A stretch of DNA of 33,369 nt, from positions 11,083-44,451 of the forward strand of contig JALHRC010000008.1 in NCBI GenBank assembly GCA_022841645.1. The letters run 5' to 3'. The stretch comes from Minisyncoccota bacterium (GTDB taxonomy: Bacteria > Patescibacteriota > Minisyncoccia > Phycocordibacterales > UBA918). Shown here one piece after another: positions 18,100 to 24,867 of this stretch (position 1 is the stretch's first letter; each line of letters opens with the position of its first letter). The translations under genes and the position numbers were made by a program. The notes beneath the pieces were generated by a model. The model searched no databases. It saw only the letters and a list, made by a program, of their open reading frames with translations, and was not told where the DNA came from.

Positions 18100-19818
18100 A
18101 TGCGGCGAGTAATGGTGTTTCGGGTTCGGCTTATCGCAGGCTGCCTTATCACTATCGCCGTACTGATCGTTGCCCGCCTCTACTACATCCAGGTGCATGC
18201 CCATCAGCACTTTGAAGATCAGGCGGCCCGGCAGTATGTACACACCGTACGCGACCTCTATACGCGCGGCTCAGTTTTTTTTACCGCCAAGGACGGCAGT
18301 CATTTCTCAGCCGCCACCGTGCAGCAGGGGTATGTGCTCGCGTTTAATCCCAATCTGATTGTTGACCCGGTGGGCACCTGTGCAGCTCTTGCTGGTGTAA
18401 TGGTGAAGCTTGATGTGGCTCTGTGCACCGAGAAGGCGGGACTGCCCGAGCGAACGTACGTCGAGGTAGATACGCGCGTCTCGGACGAAGTGGGGGAGGC
18501 AGCTAAAAAGCTCTCACTGCCGGGGGTCCAGCTCTACCGCAACCAGTGGCGGTACTATCCGGGTGACACCCTGGCCTCACGTATGCTGGGCTTTGTGGGG
18601 TACACCGAACGCTCGGAGACCGAACTCCACGGCAAGTACGGGGTGGAGCGTCAGTACGACCAGGTGCTCTTTCGTCCTCGTGAGGTAAACACGGTGAATC
18701 TCTTTGCTGAATTATTTTCAAATTTAGGCGCGACGGCCGAAGGTGACACGCCGCCCCCGGGCGATCTTATACTGTCGGTCGAGCCGACCGTCGCCAACAT
18801 GGTCGACCGAGTGGTGGGCGAAGCTCATGATCGCTATAAAAGTGAAGTGACCGGAGCAATTGTGATGGATCCTCAGACGGGGGAAATCTATGCACTCTCG
18901 GTGGTGCCCAGCTTTGATCTCAACGATCGCCGCGACGCTACGGTCGAGGACTTCAAAAACCCGTTGATTGAAAGCGTCTACGAGTTTGGTTCAACGATAA
19001 AAGCCCTCACCATGGCAGCCGGGCTCGATAGTGGGGCAGTGACCCGCACCTCTACGTACTACGACGCTGGGTGTGTGGAGCTCAATACCGAGCGGTTTTG
19101 TAACTTTGACGGTAAGGGGCGTGGCACCGTATCGATGCAGCAAGTGCTCAACCAGTCGCTCAATACCGGTGTTTCCTACATTGTGACTACCATGGGGCGC
19201 GATCGTTTTCGTGATTATTTTGAAAACTTTAAACTCGGAAGTGAAACTGGTATTGATCTTCCAAATGAAGCCTCAGGCCTCATGGACAACCTCGAGTCAC
19301 CGCGCGACGTTGAGTATGCCACCGCCTCCTTTGGCCAGGGTATTGCCCTTACCCCTATCGCCGCCACGCGCGCCCTGGCGACGCTCGGAAACGGCGGATA
19401 CCTGGTTACCCCGCACCTCGTGCGCGCCATCAAGCAGCCCGACGGTAGCATAAAAGAGCTCCGCTACCCACGCGGAGCGCAGGTTCTCAAGCCTGAAACC
19501 AGTGAAGAAATCTCGCGTATGCTCACTACGGTCGTCGACGAGGCGTTGCGCAGTGGCCAGGTAGCGCTGCCGCACCACACCATTGCCGCCAAAACTGGTA
19601 CCGCCCAGATGTCCGACCCGGCCACGGGGAAGTATTCGGAAAACAACTACCTCCACTCATTTTTTGGCTATTTTCCGGCCTACGAACCACGATTTTTGGT
19701 CTTCATGTATACTGTAAAGCCACAAGGGGTGCAGTTTGCGTCTGAAACGCTCACTGAACCCTTCATGTCGATTGCGCAGTTTCTTATTAATTACTATTCG
19801 ATTCCGCCCGACCGCTAA
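18100..19818 (+). CDS. ftsI: Peptidoglycan transpeptidase, FtsI/PBP3-like
   Basis: 'EFGSTIKALTMAAGL' (SxxK), 'SLNTGVSY' (SxN), 'AAKTGTAQM' (KTGT); dcw context. Confidence 0.92.
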   Translation: MRRVMVFRVRLIAGCLITIAVLIVARLYYIQVHAHQHFEDQAARQYVHTVRDLYTRGSVFFTAKDGSHFSAATVQQGYVLAFNPNLIVDPVGTCAALAGVMVKLDVALCTEKAGLPERTYVEVDTRVSDEVGEAAKKLSLPGVQLYRNQWRYYPGDTLASRMLGFVGYTERSETELHGKYGVERQYDQVLFRPREVNTVNLFAELFSNLGATAEGDTPPPGDLILSVEPTVANMVDRVVGEAHDRYKSEVTGAIVMDPQTGEIYALSVVPSFDLNDRRDATVEDFKNPLIESVYEFGSTIKALTMAAGLDSGAVTRTSTYYDAGCVELNTERFCNFDGKGRGTVSMQQVLNQSLNTGVSYIVTTMGRDRFRDYFENFKLGSETGIDLPNEASGLMDNLESPRDVEYATASFGQGIALTPIAATRALATLGNGGYLVTPHLVRAIKQPDGSIKELRYPRGAQVLKPETSEEISRMLTTVVDEALRSGQVALPHHTIAAKTGTAQMSDPATGKYSENNYLHSFFGYFPAYEPRFLVFMYTVKPQGVQFASETLTEPFMSIAQFLINYYSIPPDR

Positions 19819-19826
19819 CCCCGCGT

Positions 19827-21116
19827 ATGTACGCCTTTCTCAAACACGTGATTGTGGTGATTCTCACTGCCGAGGCTCGCTTTCTCCTCGCACGTAAACG
19901 ACCGACTGTTATTGCCATCACTGGAAGTGTTGGGAAGACGTCGATGAAGGATGCTATTTATGCCATCGTCAAAGAACGCGTGCACGCGCGTAAGAGTGAG
20001 AAGAGTTTTAATTCAGAGCTGGGCATTCCACTCACTGTCCTTGGGCTTCCCAACGCCTGGAACAGCCCCGTGGGGTGGCTGCGCAACATCGTCGACGGGG
20101 CGTTCATTGCTATCTTCGCTCGCTCCTACCCGGAATTACTCGTTATCGAAGCCGGCGTGGATCGCCCCGGCGACATGCGCCGCTTGACGGCGTGGTTGCG
20201 GCCCAAGGTGGTGGTGCTTACGCGTCTTCCTGATGTGCCCGTCCATGTGGAGTATTTTTCGTCACCTGAAGCAGTCGCAGAGGAGAAGCTCCTCCTTCCG
20301 GCCGCGCTGTCGCGCGACGGTATCATCGTGTACAACCACGATGACCTGAAGCTTTCAGAGTACGCCAAAGACGTCCAGCAAAAAGCTATCGGCTACGGAC
20401 GCGATTTACCCACCGACGTGACGGCGCGCGCAGACGCCACCTACTACGAACATGGTGTGCCGGCTGGCTTTAAAGTGACTGTTGAACATGGTGGGGAAGC
20501 AGTGGAGGTGAAGGTTCCTGGCGTGTGTGGCTGGCAACTCTCCTATACGGTAGCCGGGGCTTTGGCAACGGCGGTAGCTACGGGTCTCCCGCTTATTGAA
20601 GCAGCTCGTGCTTTGAGCCAGAGTGTGCCTCCACCCGGGCGCATGCGCATCCTTGCGGGCATTAAGTCCACTGCCATCATCGACGATTCATACAATTCAT
20701 CGCCGGTGGCCGTGGCAGCGGCGCTCGAGACGCTGAACGAACTAAAAGTAACGGGACGTAAAATTGCCGTTTTAGGAGACATGCTCGAGCTCGGACGTTT
20801 TTCACTACGCGAGCATGAGCGGGCGGGGGAGCTCGCTGCGAAAGCAGTGGATGTTCTCGTAACGGTAGGGATACGCTCGCAAAAGACCGCCGAGGCGGCA
20901 CTCGGGAGCGGACTTTCCGAAGAGCAGATTTTGCAATATGAAGAGGTAGAAAAAGCCGGTCGCGAGCTACAAAATTTCATCAAGCCAGGTGACGTGCTTC
21001 TTATAAAGGGGTCGCAAGGCATGCGCATGGAGCGGATTGTGCTGGAACTCATGGCCGAGCCCGACCGGGCGAGCGAGCTCCTTCCGCGCCAGGACGACGC
21101 CTGGCAAGAGCGCTGA
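19827..21116 (+). CDS. murF: MurF-like ligase (UDP-MurNAc-tripeptide--D-Ala-D-Ala ligase)
   Basis: 'VIAITGSVGKTSMKDAI', 'NSELGIPLTVLGL', 'IIDDSYNSSPVAVAAALETL', 'AVLGDMLELG'. Confidence 0.9.
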   Translation: MYAFLKHVIVVILTAEARFLLARKRPTVIAITGSVGKTSMKDAIYAIVKERVHARKSEKSFNSELGIPLTVLGLPNAWNSPVGWLRNIVDGAFIAIFARSYPELLVIEAGVDRPGDMRRLTAWLRPKVVVLTRLPDVPVHVEYFSSPEAVAEEKLLLPAALSRDGIIVYNHDDLKLSEYAKDVQQKAIGYGRDLPTDVTARADATYYEHGVPAGFKVTVEHGGEAVEVKVPGVCGWQLSYTVAGALATAVATGLPLIEAARALSQSVPPPGRMRILAGIKSTAIIDDSYNSSPVAVAAALETLNELKVTGRKIAVLGDMLELGRFSLREHERAGELAAKAVDVLVTVGIRSQKTAEAALGSGLSEEQILQYEEVEKAGRELQNFIKPGDVLLIKGSQGMRMERIVLELMAEPDRASELLPRQDDAWQER

Positions 21117-21141
21117 TACAAAAGTGACTGGGGCAGGGAAG

Positions 21142-21184
21142 AAAAGCGGTCCAGACTGGCGGCGAGCCAGTCTGGACCGCTTTT
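21142..21184 (+). terminator. Strong bidirectional terminator at the end of the dcw cluster
   Basis: AAAAGCGGTCCAGACTGGC ggcga GCCAGTCTGGACCGCTTTT, perfect 19-bp stem. Confidence 0.93.
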
Positions 21185-21340
21185 CTTAATCCCCGCAGCC
21201 CTGTACAACCACCTATTGACATTGTGTAATTAATATAGTAAGGTAGCCAGGCTCTAGCTGATGGTCGGGTCCAAACCACTGTCAGTGATGAGTCGCGGCG
21301 GCAGTGTCGTCGTGATAACCAGGGTTAGTAAGGAGCTGCG

Positions 21341-21529
21341 ATGCCTAAGTTGATTCTCCTCGCCGTTGTTTGCACACTGGGAGCGTGTGCGGCGGCACCG
21401 GGGAACTGGTTAGAAGACCCGTCTCCCGGAACTAGTGGAGGAGACGCGCAGGGTCGGATGGTCCCCGCACCTGTCGAGTCCGCACCGGCCATGCCGATGT
21501 ACTCGCCAAGACGGATCTGGATGACCTGA
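21341..21529 (+). CDS. Small putative lipoprotein
   Basis: 62 aa, signal peptide with lipobox LGAC; AAGGAG upstream. Confidence 0.6.
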   Translation: MPKLILLAVVCTLGACAAAPGNWLEDPSPGTSGGDAQGRMVPAPVESAPAMPMYSPRRIWMT

Positions 21530-21540
21530 CGCAGCCTATC

Positions 21541-21597
21541 CCGGCGGCACGCCATCACTAGGGCGTGAGGAGGGGTCATAACCCCTCCGCCCGCCGG
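21541..21597 (+). other. Predicted three-way-junction RNA structure downstream of the lipoprotein gene
   Basis: Outer stem CCGGCGG/CCGCCGG; inner stems ACGCC/GGCGT and GGAGGGGT/ACCCCTCC. Confidence 0.5.
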
Positions 21598-21735
21598 AGC
21601 CTGGGCATAAGTGTAGTTGACCAAAAGGCAGAAGCATGATAGCTTCAAGGTACGGCCGATGAGCCTCCCCCCGTCGTCAGCCGCCTTGGGCTCGCAGCCC
21701 CCCCCGTTCCTTCGCCCGACCAGACGTGACGTGCC

Positions 21736-21780
21736 TCCAGCGGCGCCAACATTTCCCTCCACAAGGAATTTGGCGCCGCT
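21736..21780 (+). other. Hairpin AGCGGCGCCAA / TTGGCGCCGCT with ~20-nt apical region
   Basis: Perfect 11-bp inverted repeat seen directly. Confidence 0.75.
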
Positions 21781-21795
21781 TAATCGTTATCTCCC

Positions 21796-21824
21796 TTCAC
21801 ACTTTTATCATCACTTGCTATAGT
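21796..21824 (+). promoter_or_regulatory. Putative promoter of the tRNA-Glu locus
   Basis: TTCACA - 17 nt - TATAGT, ~34 nt upstream of the first tRNA-like segment. Confidence 0.55.
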
Positions 21825-21857
21825 GTGCGCGCAGAAAAGCAGCAAAGTTTAACAATA

Positions 21858-22248
21858 GGCCCCATCGTCTAGCGGCTACAGGAATGAAAAGCGGATAGCT
21901 TTTCATTCGGTTTGGACTTTTGTCCAGAATCGCCGATGTTCACGAGGTGATAGGAGGATTCTCATTCCTGTAACCGGGGCTGAAATCTGCACAAAGCGAT
22001 GAGCTTTGTAGCAAGCAAACTGCTTTGCTTGCGTGTAGATTTCAGGGTCGGAATTTGTCGCTCTGCGACCTTGAGATGGGTGAGAAGTGACTCAACGTCA
22101 CTTCGCAAGACTCATTATGGACTTTTTCGAGCATAGCGATGAAAAAGACCTAATGAGTGGACAGAATCTGTAGGATTAGCGAGATTTTTGTAGAAAATAC
22201 TCGTGACCGATTCTCAATCGAACCTGATAATGCGAGTAGAAGTAAAGC
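21858..22248 (+). ncRNA. Structured RNA region containing an interrupted tRNA-Glu pseudo-copy
   Basis: 21858-21878 matches the tRNA-Glu 5' half with one mismatch; 21956-21980 matches its anticodon arm/variable/T-stem segment exactly; rest has many stable hairpins and no ORF. Confidence 0.55.
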
Positions 22249-22320
22249 GGCCCTATCGTCTAGCGGCTAGGACACAGGATTCTCATTCCTGTAACCGGGG
22301 TTCGATTCCCCGTAGGGTCA
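22249..22320 (+). tRNA. tRNA-Glu (anticodon CTC); encoded CCA at 22321-22323
   Basis: GGCCCTA/TAGGGTC acceptor, CAGGA TTCTCAT TCCTG anticodon arm, GGGGTTCGATTCCCC T arm. Confidence 0.95.
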
Positions 22321-23815
22321 CCAAATTAGAAGAATCAGCATCATAAACCTCTTTAAGCTTGTAAATTAGCGCTATTTTATTAGTTCCAAATTTATTTCCA
22401 TCAAAGTGGGTATTTTCAGGGAATACAATTTTTTGGAACCTTAAGCGAAACTCAGGATACTTCTCTAGAAACCTCCATGTTTGAGCACTATCCCTTGTAA
22501 ATTCAAAGCAATAACTCAGGGCGTTCTCCATATTAAATTCCTCAATTTCCTTTTCTTTTAAAAGAGCCTTTTTATCTCTAACTTTGGCATTTATGTAGTT
22601 TTTTTGATCTAAAAACTCACGGTCATCATAAACACCATTCCTGTGAGAATCAAAAACCTTCTGACGATCACTTTCTAATGATTCTATTTCTTTCCTTATT
22701 CGAGCGTTATCATGGTCAAGTCGCTTATAATTTTCCTGCCAAACCTCGATCACAATAGCTTTTAGTAACTTTTCGTACTGTACCCCTTTTGGACTAACTG
22801 ACGTCAAATAGTTTGCAAAGACTTCTTCTAATTCATCCTTCTTGTGAAAAGAAGCTTTAGTACAACCTTGCTTATGGTGATGGTAGTAAGGATATCTCTT
22901 TCCGTTGTGACCGGTTGATGAGCTACCTGTTAAATGTCCGCCACAGTGAGTGCAGTAGACGGCCTTCTTTAGAGGAAACTTAGGATTAAGAGCCTCACGT
23001 CGCGATAACGCAATTTTCTTTCGGTTGTTTGGTTGGCATTTAAAGAATAGTTCTTCAGAAATCAATGGCTCAAAACTACCTTTAACTTCTAGGCCAAAAG
23101 CAACAATTAGTCCGAAATAAATAGGATTTCTAATCATTTTCTCAATTCCTTGTTGATAAACTTTCTTACCTCCTTTTGATCTAAAACCACATTCATATAG
23201 AAAATCTGCTAGTTTTCGGTAACTATAAGTACCCTTTGACCACTCTTCAAAAGCCACACGTATGTAGGGTGCAATATTTTCATCAATAATTAAGTTACCA
23301 CCTTTAACGAGACGCTTGTAACCATGTGGTGCACTCCAGACCCACACACCCTGTCGCACACGCTCTTCCATTCCGCTTTTAGACCGCTGAGCTCTTACGT
23401 TATTATCAAACTCTGCAAATACAGATAAAACACCCTCCATGGCTTTTCCTATTGCTGTCTCGTCAATAGGTTCTGTCACTGAGCGTAGTTTTGTATTAGC
23501 TTTTCTAAGCATTGCCTGCACGATTACATGGTCATTCTGATTTCTGGCAAATCTATCAAGTTTGTATACAACAAATTGATCTACTGGCCGCTTCTTATTA
23601 GTGCAAAACGCTAATGCTTTTTGAAACTCGGTTCTATTGGCTGACTTTGCTGATTCTCCTTGTTCAATAAAAATAGCCAGCACTTCAAGATTATTATGTT
23701 GTGCATACTCACGACAAAGTTTTTCTTGCATAGCAAGGCTGGTTCCTTGGATTTGCTCGTGAGTTGAAACCCTGCAATAAATAATAGCGGTCTTATCTTG
23801 TTCTCTCATATACAT
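22283..23815 (-). CDS. Large serine recombinase/integrase, zinc-ribbon type
   Basis: 'AIIYCRVSTHEQIQGTSLAMQE' catalytic domain, 'YKLDRFARN', Cys/His-rich 'YCTHCGGHLTGSSS'; C-terminus VTLRGIEPRLQE read from antisense tRNA. Confidence 0.95.
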   Translation of the reverse strand: MYMREQDKTAIIYCRVSTHEQIQGTSLAMQEKLCREYAQHNNLEVLAIFIEQGESAKSANRTEFQKALAFCTNKKRPVDQFVVYKLDRFARNQNDHVIVQAMLRKANTKLRSVTEPIDETAIGKAMEGVLSVFAEFDNNVRAQRSKSGMEERVRQGVWVWSAPHGYKRLVKGGNLIIDENIAPYIRVAFEEWSKGTYSYRKLADFLYECGFRSKGGKKVYQQGIEKMIRNPIYFGLIVAFGLEVKGSFEPLISEELFFKCQPNNRKKIALSRREALNPKFPLKKAVYCTHCGGHLTGSSSTGHNGKRYPYYHHHKQGCTKASFHKKDELEEVFANYLTSVSPKGVQYEKLLKAIVIEVWQENYKRLDHDNARIRKEIESLESDRQKVFDSHRNGVYDDREFLDQKNYINAKVRDKKALLKEKEIEEFNMENALSYCFEFTRDSAQTWRFLEKYPEFRLRFQKIVFPENTHFDGNKFGTNKIALIYKLKEVYDADSSNLVTLRGIEPRLQE

Positions 23816-23832
23816 GCTATACCGTCATTCTG

Positions 23833-24036
23833 CTAGAATGGCAATAACCCAGAGGGATTTTTGGAACTATAGTTCTCTTTAGAATAAACTTCCCATGCTA
23901 ACTGAGAAATTTCATAGATGCTATCAAGTATCTCCTGAAGCTCTTTATCAGGCATGTTTAAAAGACGAGGATCAATTTTCCTCGCAATATCTAAAGTGCA
24001 TTTTCTTTTTGAATTATTATCAGAAAATGGGGACAT
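23833..24036 (-). CDS. Small protein directly upstream of the recombinase (possible directionality factor)
   Basis: 67-aa ORF 18 nt upstream of, and co-oriented with, the recombinase; function inferred from position. Confidence 0.5.
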   Translation of the reverse strand: MSPFSDNNSKRKCTLDIARKIDPRLLNMPDKELQEILDSIYEISQLAWEVYSKENYSSKNPSGLLPF

Positions 24037-24037
24037 T

Positions 24038-24110
24038 AAAGCCCGCTCATGGCTTTGTAGGTGCTGAGAGAAAAACCCACAAAGCCAAAAACGGACTTTG
24101 CTCTCTCAGC
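24038..24110 (+). other. Interleaved inverted repeats (H-type pseudoknot topology)
   Basis: A TGGCTTTGT 24050-58, B GCTGAGAGA 24063-71, A' ACAAAGCCA 24079-87, B' TCTCTCAGC 24102-110. Confidence 0.7.
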
Positions 24111-24236
24111 TTTTATAAAAGATAACTCAATAGAGACCTTTTAAGGGTCTATTCTCCAAGCCGAGCGGACTCAACGAGAGATAGACCTTATCGGGTCGTG
24201 GCTCGTTTTGTCGTGTGGCTAGAAAACTTTATTTAA

Positions 24237-24266
24237 TTGGAATAATTATATAACTCACGGTATAAT
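24237..24266 (+). promoter_or_regulatory. Putative sigma70 promoter
   Basis: TTGGAA - 18 nt - TATAAT. Confidence 0.6.
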
Positions 24267-24269
24267 TTG

Positions 24270-24450
24270 CAAGCCTTAACGGCAGAGCCTAACCCTTAGG
24301 GTAAATCCTAAGGTATGGTTCAAAAACGCAACGAACGCAAAAAGCCCGTATCTAACGGCGTTCGTTGCGTTGCCAAGGGAAACTTTGGTAGAGGTTACCG
24401 TAAGGTGCCTTCTTTAGATACGGGCTTTGTGTTACCCGCTTAAATCGCAA
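24270..24450 (+). ncRNA. Structured leader / candidate noncoding RNA with interleaved long stems
   Basis: A AACGCAACGAACGC 24325-38, B AAAGCCCGTATCTAA 24341-55, A' GCGTTCGTTGCGTT 24358-71, B' TTAGATACGGGCTTT 24414-28; CCTTAGG/CCTAAGG hairpin upstream. Confidence 0.6.
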
Positions 24451-24455
24451 CGAAC

Positions 24456-24866
24456 ATGGAATTTATAAATGGAATTCAGTGGTGGCCGCTGTTATTTTTA
24501 ATTGTTGGTTCAGTAGCAATAAGTTACTTTGCAATAACGCTAATGCGTAAGAGCAAATCACCTGAACATTCAATCGAACTACCTTCGCCAGACACTAAAG
24601 CTGAAGCATCGTTTTCCAATAATTTAGGAGAGACTTTACTCGGATTTTTAATTATTGGAATTGTTATTGGATTTGTAAAAGCAGCACCTGAGTTCGCCGC
24701 GGAAGATTGGATGGAGTTATTTAAATGGGGTCTAATACTCAGCGGAATATTACTTTTTGTTTTTGCTGTAATTCATAGACAAAAAACTATGATGATCGTG
24801 CTGCTGTTGGCACTAGGAATAGTGCTATTTGCGGTACTAAAGTGGGCTGTTCTTTTTGTTTTTTAA
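24456..24866 (+). CDS. Four-TM membrane protein, unknown function
   Basis: 136-aa ORF with about four hydrophobic segments, downstream of the structured leader. Confidence 0.65.
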   Translation: MEFINGIQWWPLLFLIVGSVAISYFAITLMRKSKSPEHSIELPSPDTKAEASFSNNLGETLLGFLIIGIVIGFVKAAPEFAAEDWMELFKWGLILSGILLFVFAVIHRQKTMMIVLLLALGIVLFAVLKWAVLFVF

Positions 24867-24867
24867 A

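Noticed and set aside
22196-22240. TPP-riboswitch-like string GAACCTGATAATGCGAGTAGAAG
   Set aside because: Resembles the 3' half of a THI box, but the GGGGUGCC...CUGAGA 5' half and the P4/P5 arms are missing, and no thiamine gene follows.
21858-22248. RNase P RNA, tmRNA or group I intron
   Set aside because: Partial resemblances (GGACAGAATCTG, GGGGCTGA) but no GAGGAAAGTCC, no tag ORF or 3' tRNA-like closure, and no convincing P/Q/R/S core; also no third tRNA exon. Left as unclassified.
21885-22285. Invertible DNA segment bounded by CGGCTACAGGAATGA and its near-complement in the tRNA
   Set aside because: Flipping the segment does not restore a tRNA or create an ORF; only 14/15 complementarity. 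Kept only as a possible scar.
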